From JAFDVL01 sp964631865 (lineage in GTDB: Bacteria > Acidobacteriota > Blastocatellia > RBC074), in NCBI GenBank assembly GCA_964631865.1, contig CAZWAK010000013.1, positions 12,802 to 76,801 of the forward strand: a DNA stretch of 64,000 bases, read 5' to 3'. The notes beneath the pieces were generated by a model. The model saw nothing but the letters and a program-made list of their open reading frames with translations. It had not been told where the DNA came from and searched no databases. Positions 48,308 through 59,820 of this stretch are shown piece by piece. Made by a program: the position numbers and the translations under genes. Position 1 is the first letter of the stretch, and each line of letters begins with the position of its first letter.

Positions 48308-50053
48308 TCACTTGCCATAAACCCGTTCGGCGGGCGGCCAACGAGTAATCACAACCGGCAGATACTCCACGCGCGTCGAGCCGTCGTCGTTGCGATACAC
48401 CAGCGAATGCGCGAGGAACTTTTCGTCGTCGCGTTTCGGGAAATCGGTGCGTTGATGCGAGCCGCGCGATTCCTGCCGATTCAGCGCGCAGGCGATGACC
48501 GCTTCGGCCACGTCGAGCATATACGACAACTCGAACGCGGCGACCAATTCGGTATTGAACGTGTGGCTGTGATCGGAAATCATCACGTCGGCGAAGCGTT
48601 CTTGCAGCTTGCCAATCGTTTCTGACGCTTCGACCAGACTGGCTTGTGTGCGGTAAATGCCCGCGCCTTGCTCCATCGCTTTTTGCATCTCTTCGCGGAT
48701 GGTCGAGATGCGTTCGCGGCCTCCGGTTTTGTGCAGGAACTGCTCTTCCACGCGGCGCTTTTCGTCCAATGCCTGCGCGATGACGGGTGAGGTTTTCTCT
48801 TCTTTCTGCTCTAACACGAACTCGGCTGCGCCTTGCCCTGCACGCGCACCGAACACGAGCAGTTCGGTCAGCGAATTCGAGCCGAGCCGGTTTGCGCCGT
48901 TAATGCTCACGCACGCGGCTTCGCCCGCCGCAAACAAGCCTTTGATCGGCGTCGCGGCGTTGATGTCGGTATGCACGCCGCCCATCATGTAATGCACAAC
49001 CGGGCGCACGGGAATCAACTGCGTGACCGGATCAATGTTTTCATACTTGAGGCAAAGCTCGCGCACGAACGGTATCTTGGCATTGATCTTCTTTTCGCCG
49101 AGATGCCGCACATCGAGATGCACGACGTGGCCATACGGCGTTTCAATCGTGCGCCCACGCTCGAATTCTTTGACGAACGCTTGCGACAAGCGATCCCGCG
49201 GCCCCAGTTCCATCGAACGCAGCACGGGCGTGGGTTCCGGCTTGCCGAGGTTGTAATCCTGCAAGTAACGATAGCCGTCTTTGTTAATTAAGTAACCGCC
49301 TTCCGCCCGCGCGGCTTCGGTAATCAGAATGCCGGTGAAGGGCAAACCGGTCGGATGATATTGGACAAATTCCATGTCCTTGAGCGGCACGCCCGCGCGC
49401 CACGCCAGCGACATGCCGTCGCCGCATTTGATGTTGGCATTGGTCGTGAAGCGAAAGACTTTACCGCAGCCGCCCGTGCAAATAATCACGGCTTTGGCGA
49501 GGATGGCTTGAATTCTGCCCGTCATCAATTCAATCGCTACGACGCCCCGCACTTGGCCATCGTCCACCAGCAGCTTCGTCACGAACCATTCGTCGTAGCG
49601 TTGCACGCTGGGATATTTGAGCGAAGTCTGAAAGAGCGTGTGCAGCATGTGGAAGCCGGTCTTGTCTGCTGCAAACCACGTGCGTTCGTTTTTCATCCCG
49701 CCGAAAGGCCGCACCGCGACTCGCCCGTCCGGCTCGCGGCTCCAGGGGCAGCCCCAATGTTCAAGTTGCAACAATTCTTTCGGGGCCTGATTGACGAAGA
49801 GTTCGACGGCGTCCTGATCGCACATCCAATCGCCGCCGGAGATGGTGTCGTAGCAATGTTCGTCAAGCGTGTCGTTGGCCTTGATGACGCCCGCCGCGCC
49901 ACCTTCGGCTGAGACGGTGTGGCTGCGCATTGGGTAGACTTTCGAGACGACAGCGACGTTGAGTTGGGCATTGACCTCCGCCACCGCGATGGCTGCACGA
50001 AGGCCTGCGCCGCCGCCACCAACTAAGAGAACATCGTGGAATGAGATGTCCAT
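48308..50053 (-). CDS. frdA: fumarate reductase / succinate dehydrogenase flavoprotein subunit
   Basis: 581 residues. FAD-binding VLLVGGGGAGLRAAIAVAE; MRSHTVSAEGGAAGVIK with the His that carries covalent FAD; substrate/active-site HPTGLPFTGILITEAARAEGG; HYMMGGVHTDINA and ANRLGSNSLTELLVFGARAG. It interconverts succinate and fumarate. It begins the minus-strand frd operon, whose remaining subunits follow after the accessory genes. The promoter should lie in the 204-bp gap shared with the divergent SDR gene. Confidence 0.95.
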   Translation of the reverse strand: MDISFHDVLLVGGGGAGLRAAIAVAEVNAQLNVAVVSKVYPMRSHTVSAEGGAAGVIKANDTLDEHCYDTISGGDWMCDQDAVELFVNQAPKELLQLEHWGCPWSREPDGRVAVRPFGGMKNERTWFAADKTGFHMLHTLFQTSLKYPSVQRYDEWFVTKLLVDDGQVRGVVAIELMTGRIQAILAKAVIICTGGCGKVFRFTTNANIKCGDGMSLAWRAGVPLKDMEFVQYHPTGLPFTGILITEAARAEGGYLINKDGYRYLQDYNLGKPEPTPVLRSMELGPRDRLSQAFVKEFERGRTIETPYGHVVHLDVRHLGEKKINAKIPFVRELCLKYENIDPVTQLIPVRPVVHYMMGGVHTDINAATPIKGLFAAGEAACVSINGANRLGSNSLTELLVFGARAGQGAAEFVLEQKEEKTSPVIAQALDEKRRVEEQFLHKTGGRERISTIREEMQKAMEQGAGIYRTQASLVEASETIGKLQERFADVMISDHSHTFNTELVAAFELSYMLDVAEAVIACALNRQESRGSHQRTDFPKRDDEKFLAHSLVYRNDDGSTRVEYLPVVITRWPPAERVYGK

Positions 50054-50257
50054 GTTTCTTCTCGCTTTGGTTGTCGTATTACGGAACGATTGAAGCTTCC
50101 AGCGGATACCATTTGCCAGAAGCAGAAAAGCTTCCTGTTAAGCTTGTGATGCGGCGTAGTCTACGATTGTTCCTACGACTCGTCAAACGTGACGCGGGGA
50201 TTATTTACAACTGGGCGCAAGCTTGTTACTTTCTACCACGAAAATCTTGAGGACATT

Positions 50258-51115
50258 ATGGCAAGCGTACTCGTTGCGGGCGCAAGTGGCGGCGTCGGCA
50301 AAGCGGTCATCCACGAACTCAACCAACATCATCATCCCGTTCGCGCGCTCGTTCGCAATCAAGCCAAGCTCGGCAACGCAACGGTCAACGACGTGTTTCT
50401 CGCCGACGCACGCGATCCGGCCAGGCTGCAAGGCGCGTGCGATGGCATTGACGTCGTGATCTCCGCGCTCGGCGGCAGTCTGCAACTCGGTCGCACCGAA
50501 CGCAACGCGACGTATTGGGACGTGGATTTTCAAGCCAACAAAAATCTGCTCGCCGAAGCCAAGCGCGCAGGCGTGCGCAAATTCATTTACGTCCCCGTCT
50601 TCCAAGCGCAAGAGGTTAAAGGCAGTGCCTATTTTGAAGCGCACAGCGCATTTGAAGAGGAACTGAAACGCTCCGGTCTTGAATACGCGCTCGTGCGTCC
50701 GACCGGCGTTTATTACATCTTCGAGGAGTTCGTGAATCTGGCGCGGAAAGGCATCGTGCCGTTGATTGGCGATGGCAGCGCGCATACGAATCCGATTGAC
50801 GAACGCGATGTGGCGCGCGTTTGCGTGGAGGCAATCAGTTCGACACAAACTGTTTTCGACATCGGCGGGCCAGACGTGTTCACGCGCCGCGAGATCAATG
50901 AATTGTGCTTTCAATCGCTCGGCAAAAAACCACGTTTCATCAAGTACCCGATTGGCCTGATGCGCCTGTTCATAAAGCCGCTCAAGCTCTTCGATCAACG
51001 GTTGTTTGACCTGATGGACTTTGCGATTTTGGTCAATCACACCGACTTCGTCGCGCCGCGCGTCGGCACAAAGAATCTGCCAGATTACCTGAAACGTTTG
51101 ACAGCGCGCGCCTGA
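50258..51115 (+). CDS. SDR-type NAD(P)-binding protein (NmrA/atypical)
   Basis: 285 residues from MASVLVAGA at 50258 (GAGGA upstream). GASGGVGKAV at the N-terminus binds the dinucleotide. YALVRPTGVYYIFEEF, DERDVARVCVEAI, FDIGGPDVFTRREI is the extended/atypical SDR layout. The Ser-Tyr-Lys catalytic triad is not obvious, so it may act as an NADP sensor or a quinone/complex-assembly factor like other atypical SDRs. It sits exactly between two complex II operons. Confidence 0.82.
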   Translation: MASVLVAGASGGVGKAVIHELNQHHHPVRALVRNQAKLGNATVNDVFLADARDPARLQGACDGIDVVISALGGSLQLGRTERNATYWDVDFQANKNLLAEAKRAGVRKFIYVPVFQAQEVKGSAYFEAHSAFEEELKRSGLEYALVRPTGVYYIFEEFVNLARKGIVPLIGDGSAHTNPIDERDVARVCVEAISSTQTVFDIGGPDVFTRREINELCFQSLGKKPRFIKYPIGLMRLFIKPLKLFDQRLFDLMDFAILVNHTDFVAPRVGTKNLPDYLKRLTARA

Positions 51116-51205
51116 GCCAGAACAATACGCAATTTATTTTCGAGCGTTTCTCAAACTTATAGACACAATTGTCGCGTACCGTTTTGAGCGGGCGGACAGT
51201 AACTT

Positions 51206-51886
51206 ATGACTTTAATCACGCGGTTTTTCAATTCGACACTGGGCAAGAAATACATTATGGCGATCACGGGCTTTTTGCTGTTCGGCTTCGTGATCGTTCA
51301 CATGCTCGGTAATTTGCAAATCTTTCTCGGCGCGAACGCGATCAATGAATATGCCGAACTGTTGAAATCGAAGGCGGCGTTGTTGTGGGGCGCGCGGCTA
51401 GGTTTATTGACGATTACAATTTTGCATATCGTCACCGCGATTCAATTGGTGTTGCGCAATCGTGCCGCGCGTCCGGTGAAATACGGCACAGGCAAAGCGC
51501 CGGTCGCCGCATCGTTCTCGTCGCGCACCGCCGCCGTCAGCGGCACGATCATTCTCGCGTTCATCGTCTTTCACCTGCTGCATTACACGATTGGCGGCAT
51601 CAATCCCGCGTTGTTGCAATTGCGCGATGCCGCAGGCCGCCACGATGTGTTCGGGATGATGGTGCAAGGCTTCAGCCATCCGGTGATCGCAGGCTTTTAT
51701 TTACTGGCGATGGCGCTGCTCTGTATGCACCTCGCGCACGGCGTCAGTTCGATGTTTCAATCGCTGGGATTGAAAAGCGGCGCGTACGACATGATTATTG
51801 ATCGCTTGGCAAAAGTATCCGCCGGAGCAATTTTTCTCGGCAATTGCGCAATTGTCATTGCCGTGCTGGCAGGCATCATCAAATGA
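51206..51886 (+). CDS. sdhC: succinate dehydrogenase cytochrome b subunit (B-type, b558 family)
   Basis: 226 residues with five hydrophobic helices. GKKYIMAITGFLLFGFVIVH MLGN, THIVTAIQL-like and FHLLHYTIGG supply histidines in the places used for two haems in the single-subunit diheme type. It anchors the SdhAB dimer and reacts with menaquinone in organisms with this type. It is followed by a hairpin repeat and then sdhA. Confidence 0.9.
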   Translation: MTLITRFFNSTLGKKYIMAITGFLLFGFVIVHMLGNLQIFLGANAINEYAELLKSKAALLWGARLGLLTITILHIVTAIQLVLRNRAARPVKYGTGKAPVAASFSSRTAAVSGTIILAFIVFHLLHYTIGGINPALLQLRDAAGRHDVFGMMVQGFSHPVIAGFYLLAMALLCMHLAHGVSSMFQSLGLKSGAYDMIIDRLAKVSAGAIFLGNCAIVIAVLAGIIK

Positions 51887-52012
51887 ATTCTTCACTCTTC
51901 ATTCTCAATTCTTCATTCTTTGACAGGGGAATTCGCCCAGTGCTTTTCCCCGGCAAAACAATGAAGAATGAAGAATGAAAAATGAAGAATGAAGAATGAG
52001 AAGTTCTAATTC
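51885..52012. repeat. hairpin repeat of 'gaagaatgaagaatga' words
   Basis: Left gaattcttcactcttcattc... overlaps the sdhC stop; right atgaagaatgaagaatgaaa... ends 3 bp before the sdhA start. Inner stem tttgacaggggaa/ttccccggcaaaa. Confidence 0.85.
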
Positions 52013-52014
52013 TT

Positions 52015-53978
<1,964 letters not shown>

Positions 53979-53989
53979 GTACGGAGAAT

Positions 53990-54083
53990 TATGGGAGTCA
54001 TAGGAGCTATAGGACAGATGGGAATTAGGGCGACCAATGATTCCTATAGCTCCCATAACTCCTATAAGTCCCATCTCTCCCAT
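53990..54083. repeat. hairpin repeat of 'ggagtcataggagctatagg' words
   Basis: Left tatgggagtcataggagcta...; right tagctcccataactcctata...ctctcccata, 12 bp after the sdhA stop and 9 bp before the sdhB start. Confidence 0.85.
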
Positions 54084-54092
54084 AAATAAACC

Positions 54093-54875
54093 ATGAACTT
54101 AACACTCAAAGTTTGGCGACAAAAGAACGCCACCTACGAAGGAAAATTTGTCACCTATCAGGCCAAAGACATCAGCCCCGATATGTCGTTTCTGGAAATG
54201 CTGGATGTCGTGAATGAAGAGTTGCAAGCGAACGGCCAGGAGCCGATTGCGTTCGATCACGATTGCCGCGAAGGCATTTGTGGAATGTGTTCGTTGGTCA
54301 TCAACGGCAAGCCGCACGGCCCTGTAGACGCTTGTACGACGTGCCAATTACACATGCGCATGTTCCGCGACGGCGAGACGATCACGATTGAACCCTGGCG
54401 TGCGGCGGCCTTCCCGGTCATCAAAGATTTGGTGACGGATCGCAGCGCCTTCGACCGCATCATTCAAGCTGGTGGCTTCATCTCTGTGCCGACCGGCGCT
54501 GCGCCCGACGCCAACGCGATTCTGGTTCCGAAAGTAGACGCCGACAAAGCGATGGATGCCGCGCAGTGCATCGGTTGCGGCGCGTGCGTCGCCGCTTGTA
54601 AAAACGGCTCGGCGATGCTCTTCGTCGCCGCGAAAGTCGGGCATCTCGGCTTGTTACCACAAGGCCAACCCGAACGTCATCGCCGCGTGCTGAAGATGGT
54701 CGCGCAAATGGACGAAGAAGGCTTTGGCGCGTGTACGAATACGGGTTCGTGTTCCGCCGCCTGTCCGAAAGAGATCGGCCAGGATTTCATCGCACGAATG
54801 AACCGCGATTACTTCAAGGCCTCGCTGAAAGAGGGCTTCGGGAAAGAAAAGAAAGCCGCGTCGGACGGAGCGTAA
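54093..54875 (+). CDS. sdhB: succinate dehydrogenase iron-sulfur subunit
   Basis: 260 residues. [2Fe-2S] DCREGICGMCSLVING with CTTCQLHM; [4Fe-4S] CIGCGACVAACKNGS near 155; second cluster site CTNTGSCSAACPKEIG near 215. This form goes with the single-cytochrome sdhC and the long SdhA encoded upstream. Confidence 0.94.
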   Translation: MNLTLKVWRQKNATYEGKFVTYQAKDISPDMSFLEMLDVVNEELQANGQEPIAFDHDCREGICGMCSLVINGKPHGPVDACTTCQLHMRMFRDGETITIEPWRAAAFPVIKDLVTDRSAFDRIIQAGGFISVPTGAAPDANAILVPKVDADKAMDAAQCIGCGACVAACKNGSAMLFVAAKVGHLGLLPQGQPERHRRVLKMVAQMDEEGFGACTNTGSCSAACPKEIGQDFIARMNRDYFKASLKEGFGKEKKAASDGA

Positions 54876-54915
54876 AGGTAAATGGCGGTCTGATGCTTGC
54901 TCGCCAAAGCAGGCA

Positions 54916-56235
54916 TCAGACATTGATGACTGGAACCTTCGCCGCCTCTTTGCCCGCCTTCTCATTCACAAACGACAACAAGATAATTCCCACCACAAAG
55001 AACACGCCAATCGAAAGAATCGCCGGTCGCTGGCTGCCCGTCGCGTTGGAAATTGCACCGAAGACGAGCGGGCCCAAGAAGGCCAACGCTTTGCCCGCGA
55101 TCCCTAAAAACCCGAAGAATTCCGCCGCATTTTCTTTCGGCGTGAACATTGCCAACAAACTCCGCGTCACCGATTGCGTTGCGCCCATGCCCATCGCCAC
55201 AAACACCGCCGCGACATAAAACGTAGTTTTCGTGTACGAGTAATACGCGATCACGACCGCGATAATCCAAATCACCAGCGAAATCGTGATCGTCGTCTTC
55301 TGCCCGATGCGATCTGCAATCCAACCGAAGGAAAATGCGCCAATCGCGGCGACCACATTCATCAGAATAAACAGCATCGCAATGTCATCGCCCGTGAAGC
55401 CAATCGTCGTCGTCGCAAACAACGCGGCGAAATAAATCACCGTCACGACGCCGTCGTTGTAGACCAAAAACGCAATCAGCAATTTCACTAATTCGCGGTA
55501 ACGCCCGATGTTTTTCAGTGTGTGCAGCAACTGCTTGAAGCCAACAGTCAAATACGTTTCGCCCTTTGGTAAGGTTTGCGGCACGCTGCGTTCGCGCAAA
55601 AACAGAAAGGTTGGAATCACCGCAATCGCGTAGTAGACCGCGACGACAACGGGAATCAACCGCGCTTTCGACAGTTGTTCCGCCGACGGATTCGAGACAA
55701 TGTTGTCCGCCAAACCAAACACAATCGAAATCAGCACCATGCACACCAACCCGCTCGTGTAGCCGAACGCCCATTTCATCCCCGAAATCTTGCCGACATT
55801 GTTTTCGTTCGAGATGCCCGGCAGAAAGCTGTCAATAAACACGCCGCCGCCCGCGAAGCCGATGTTGGCAATGATGTACAGCGTCAGTCCCAACGTCACT
55901 GCGCCCGGCCCGACGAACCACAACGAAGCCGTGAACAAAATGATCGTCGCCGCACAGATGCCGAGAAACTTCTTTCGACTGCCCGAAAAGTCCGCAATCG
56001 CGCCTAAAATCGGGGCTAAGAGCGCCACAAAGACTTCCGAAATCGAAGCCGCCAAGCCCCACAAAAAATCCGCCCGCCCCGGGTCTTGCACGACGATCTT
56101 GCTGTAATACGGCGCAAACAACGCGGTGACGATGACGGTCGTGAAGGCCGAATCAGCAACGTCGTACATACACCAGCCGAGAATTTCTTTTTTGGTGACG
56201 GGCGGCTGAGCGGTAGCAGTGATTGATTCGGACAT
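54916..56235 (-). CDS. MFS transporter, UMF1 (Atg22-like) family
   Basis: 439 residues with about twelve helices. The N-terminal GWCMYDVADSAFTTVIVTAL, FAPYYSK is the family hallmark. LAPILGAIADFSGSRKKFL is the MFS loop-2 motif, and GMGATQSVTRSLLAMFTP, AEFFGFLG lies in the second half. Family members export or import small molecules in bacteria and amino acids in yeast vacuoles. Transcribed alone; substrate unknown. Confidence 0.88.
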   Translation of the reverse strand: MSESITATAQPPVTKKEILGWCMYDVADSAFTTVIVTALFAPYYSKIVVQDPGRADFLWGLAASISEVFVALLAPILGAIADFSGSRKKFLGICAATIILFTASLWFVGPGAVTLGLTLYIIANIGFAGGGVFIDSFLPGISNENNVGKISGMKWAFGYTSGLVCMVLISIVFGLADNIVSNPSAEQLSKARLIPVVVAVYYAIAVIPTFLFLRERSVPQTLPKGETYLTVGFKQLLHTLKNIGRYRELVKLLIAFLVYNDGVVTVIYFAALFATTTIGFTGDDIAMLFILMNVVAAIGAFSFGWIADRIGQKTTITISLVIWIIAVVIAYYSYTKTTFYVAAVFVAMGMGATQSVTRSLLAMFTPKENAAEFFGFLGIAGKALAFLGPLVFGAISNATGSQRPAILSIGVFFVVGIILLSFVNEKAGKEAAKVPVINV

Positions 56236-56366
56236 TGATTTTATCCTTGCGTGAAAGTGTTGCGTTGACGATTTGCAGCGTCGTCAGAACGGGCGGACTT
56301 TACGATGGCAGTGCGATTTGCATTTTTAGCATTAGGGCAGTTTGTATGGTGTCACAGCATGGAAAC

Positions 56367-56510
56367 GTTCACCGCAGAGACGCGGAGGACTCGCAAAGAT
56401 TCGCAGAGAGCTTTTCTTTTTCGCCTGTTTCGTTATTTCCGTGTGTTTCGTAATCTCAAAAAAACTCTGCGCACCTCTGCGCAAACTCTGCGCCTCTGCG
56501 GTGAAAAAAC
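56367..56510. repeat. hairpin repeat of 'ctctgcgcaaact' words
   Basis: Left ttcaccgcagagacgcgga...cgcagagagc; right ctctgcgcacctctgcgcaa...cctctgcggtgaa. Loop of about 45 bases. It ends directly before the stop codon of the BNR protein (56511). Confidence 0.85.
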
Positions 56511-59500
56511 TCACTTCGCCGCACTCAAAATTAACGTCGGTGCGCCGCCCGCTTTCAATTTGTCATTCAGCTTCGGCACAGCGTTCGTGAGAAATTGATT
56601 GAGTTCATTGAGCGCGCTTTGATATTCAGGCTGCAATTCGGCGAAGAACTCTTTCATTGCAGGCGTTGGTGCAGCATTAGCACCTTCAATCAGTGAAAAC
56701 AAACGGCTCAGCTTTTCGGACAGCTTCGAGCTTTCTCGAAAGCCCAGGCCATCACTCGGCGCATTCGAGACTTTGTTGGAAAGCTCTGTCATCTGCTTGA
56801 TCCCGTCGCTAATCGCTGTCATCAAATCTTTCGGCGCATCGGGTTGATTGGCTTTGAGCGTTCGTTCGGTTTGCTCTAACTGCGCTTTGAGCGCGTCGAG
56901 CTTCAGCAAGGCTTGATTCAAGTTGGAAATCATCTCCATCACTTTGGATGAGTGTTCATGCGCCTGCTGTAAATCCGCGAGCGGCGTGTTGACCGTCGGA
57001 TCAAGTCTGACTTCGACTTTTTGCTCCTGCGTTTTGTCGCCGACGCTCAAACGCACCGTGTAAACGCCGGGCAACGCCAACGGGCCACGCGGGGCAAAGC
57101 CAAAGGCAGCGGCTTCAGGCGGCGGCGGACGCCGTTGTTTCGGGCCGGTCAAAGCCAGATTCCACACCGCACGATTTATCCCCTTTTCTTTCGGCGGGTT
57201 CATCACCTCAGCGATGACTTTGCCACCCGCGTCGAGGATTTCGAGTTTGACTTTGGTTTTGTCGTCGGGCTTGTCTTTCAGATGATAATACACAAGCGCG
57301 CCGCTCGGCGGATTCGGCCCGGCGAAGACTTTGTCGCCGATGCCGTAGCGCGTGAAGCGTGTCGTGAAGCGAAGCGCCGGACGCACTTCAAACAGATGCG
57401 CGTCTTTGCTGGCAAGCTCCGAATTCGTTTTCTGAAGCGGCGTCGCGTCATCGAAAATCCACACGCTGCGCCCGTGTGTGCCGAGAATCAAATCGTTTTC
57501 GCGCGGATGGATGACAATGTCGTGAACCGCAACTTTCGGCAGGTTTTTCAGATTCAATTCGACCCAGCTATTGCCAGAATTGTACGACGCCCACAAGCCG
57601 AGTTCCGTTCCGGCATACAACAAATTCGGATTCTTCGGGTCTTCACGCACGACGTGAACGTATCCGCTTTCAGGTAAATTGCCCGTGATGTTCGTAAACG
57701 ATTTGCCGCCGTCTGTCGTTTTGAAAACATACGGCTTCACATCGTCGAACATGTGCCGATCAAATGCGACGTAAGCCGTGTTCGCGTTCGCGCGCGAAGG
57801 CTCGACGTGTGAGACAGGAGAATTCGCCGCGATGCCTTTGACGTTCTTCGTGACGTTCTCCCATTTCTTGCCGCCATCGGTTGTGACTTGCACATTGCCG
57901 TCATCGCTGCCGGCCCACAGAACGCCTGATTTTATGGGTGATTCTTCGAGGCTGATGATTGTGCAGTGATATTCCGCCGTCGTATTTTCGGGCGCGATGG
58001 GGCCGCCTGCGTCTTTGAGTTTGGCGGGATCGTTCGTCGTCAAATCATCGCTGATGCGCGTCCACGATTTGCCGAAGTCGGTGGATTTGAAAACAGCATT
58101 GCCTGCGAGATAGACCGTGTTCTTGTCGTGCGGCGAAGGAATCAACGGCGCATTCCAGTTGAAGCGAAACTTTTCGTTGCTTGCTGCACCGCCTGCGCCC
58201 GCCAGATATGGCTTCACCATCTGTTGTTCGCGCGTCGTCATATCCGTCCGCACCACATTGCCGCCTTGCGACAGCGACAAATACAAATCGGGATTGTCCG
58301 CGTGATTGATGACTTTGAAGCCATCGCCAAAACTCACCATCCGCCAATCGTCGTTCAGGATTCCGGCAGGTTCGCGGTTGCGCGACGGGCCGCTCCAACT
58401 GCCGTTGTCCTGTAAGCCGCCCATCACGTTGTAAAACGGCTGCCGATTGTCGGCGAAGACGTGATAGAACTGTCCGAGCGGCATGTTGTTCACATATTCC
58501 CAACTCTCGCCGTGATCGTGCGACACCGCGACGCCGCCGTCCTGCCCCGTCCACATTCGCTTTGGATTTACGGGATCAATCCACATCGCGTGATAGTCAA
58601 TGTGGATGTTTGGCGCGATGGCGCGATAGGTTCTGCCGCCATCAATCGAAACGAACAACGTCGAAGCGACGGCATAGACGCGGTTCTCGTTTTGTGGATC
58701 AATGCGCACGTCAGTGTAATAAAACCCGCGCGACACGATGCTGGCCTGTTTGGAAACATTGCGGAACGTTTCGCCTTTGTCATCCGAGCGGAACATCGTG
58801 CCTTCTTTCGTCTCCGCGATCACGTACACGACATTCGGATTGCTCGGCGCAGCTTTCACGCCGATGCGTCCCATCAGCTTTGGTAAGCCGTTCGTTAATT
58901 TATTCCACGTCTTGCCGCCATCAATGGATTTGTACACGCCGCCCTTTTCGCTGCCGCTCACGAACGTCCAGGGCTTGCGCTCAAAGCGCCACACGGCGGC
59001 GTACAGAATGTTCGGATTGCTTGCGTCAATCTCCATATCCGAGATGCCGTGTTCGTTGTCAATGAACAGCGTCTTCGTCCACGTCTTGCCGCCATCGGTC
59101 GTCATAAACACGCCGCGTTCGTCGTTCGGCCCAAAGGCGTGACCGAGCGCGCCGACATACGCAATGTCAGGATTGGTCGGATGAATCAGGATACGCGCGA
59201 TATGCCGCGTGTCTTTCAATCCGACGTGATTCCACGTCTTGCCGCCGTCCGTAGATTTGTACACGCCATCGCCGAACGACACGCTGTTGCGCGGATTTGC
59301 TTCGCCTGTGCCGACCCACACGACATCCGGATTGCCAGGTTGCAGCGCGATGTCGCCGACCGAAAGCGTACCTTGCCGCTCGAAGATGGGTTGCCATTTG
59401 ACGCCGCCGTTCGTCGTCTTCCAGACGCCGCCCGACGCTGTGCCGACGTAGACGATGTTCGGATTGCCGGGCACGCCTTCGACATCGGCGGTGCGTCCGC

Positions 59501-59633
59501 CCATATTCGCCGGGCCGATGCTGCGCCATTCGAGGCGGTCGAAGACTTTGGTGTCCACTGTGCCGTTTTGGGCGAAGGCTGAAATTGTGATGAAGGTGAT
59601 TGCGACCAATAAAGACAGGGCTTGGCGTGACAT
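56511..59633 (-). CDS. large secreted BNR/Asp-box (sortilin-like) beta-propeller protein
   Basis: 1040 residues. Signal peptide about 1-21 (LLVAITFITISAFAQ). At least eleven Asp-box motifs (S/T-x-DGG-K-x-W, for example KSTDGGKTWN, MTTDGGKTWT, KSIDGGKTWN, STDFGKSWT), spread from about 75 to 690, form one or two beta-propellers of the VPS10/sortilin/exo-sialidase type. Residues about 730-880 make a beta-sandwich (LEILDAGGKVIAEVMNPPKE), and the last 170 are helical. Such proteins are common in Acidobacteriota and Bacteroidota and often annotated as glycosyl hydrolases without proof. No active-site triad of sialidases was recognised. Confidence 0.82.
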   Translation of the reverse strand: MSRQALSLLVAITFITISAFAQNGTVDTKVFDRLEWRSIGPANMGGRTADVEGVPGNPNIVYVGTASGGVWKTTNGGVKWQPIFERQGTLSVGDIALQPGNPDVVWVGTGEANPRNSVSFGDGVYKSTDGGKTWNHVGLKDTRHIARILIHPTNPDIAYVGALGHAFGPNDERGVFMTTDGGKTWTKTLFIDNEHGISDMEIDASNPNILYAAVWRFERKPWTFVSGSEKGGVYKSIDGGKTWNKLTNGLPKLMGRIGVKAAPSNPNVVYVIAETKEGTMFRSDDKGETFRNVSKQASIVSRGFYYTDVRIDPQNENRVYAVASTLFVSIDGGRTYRAIAPNIHIDYHAMWIDPVNPKRMWTGQDGGVAVSHDHGESWEYVNNMPLGQFYHVFADNRQPFYNVMGGLQDNGSWSGPSRNREPAGILNDDWRMVSFGDGFKVINHADNPDLYLSLSQGGNVVRTDMTTREQQMVKPYLAGAGGAASNEKFRFNWNAPLIPSPHDKNTVYLAGNAVFKSTDFGKSWTRISDDLTTNDPAKLKDAGGPIAPENTTAEYHCTIISLEESPIKSGVLWAGSDDGNVQVTTDGGKKWENVTKNVKGIAANSPVSHVEPSRANANTAYVAFDRHMFDDVKPYVFKTTDGGKSFTNITGNLPESGYVHVVREDPKNPNLLYAGTELGLWASYNSGNSWVELNLKNLPKVAVHDIVIHPRENDLILGTHGRSVWIFDDATPLQKTNSELASKDAHLFEVRPALRFTTRFTRYGIGDKVFAGPNPPSGALVYYHLKDKPDDKTKVKLEILDAGGKVIAEVMNPPKEKGINRAVWNLALTGPKQRRPPPPEAAAFGFAPRGPLALPGVYTVRLSVGDKTQEQKVEVRLDPTVNTPLADLQQAHEHSSKVMEMISNLNQALLKLDALKAQLEQTERTLKANQPDAPKDLMTAISDGIKQMTELSNKVSNAPSDGLGFRESSKLSEKLSRLFSLIEGANAAPTPAMKEFFAELQPEYQSALNELNQFLTNAVPKLNDKLKAGGAPTLILSAAK

Positions 59634-59647
59634 GATGAACCTCCGAG

Positions 59648-59820
59648 AGAATGGAATACGGATGCAACGGATGCGGCAGATACGAACCGATCTGTCGTTA
59701 TCCGTCTCATCCGTTCGATCTATGTTCTATGGTTTTATGGAATACGGATTTCACGGATATTACTGATTTGAACTGATCTGTTCTCATCCGTACTATCCGT
59801 TCCATCCGTGTTCTATCACT
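59648..59820. repeat. two tandem hairpins of the 'atccgtgttctat' family
   Basis: First: ggaatacggatgcaacggat...gttatccgtctcatccgttc (59648-59731). Second: ggaatacggatttcacggat...tactatccgttccatccgtg (59739-59818). The second ends at the xylA stop. The words match 297-388 and 62648-62747. Confidence 0.8.
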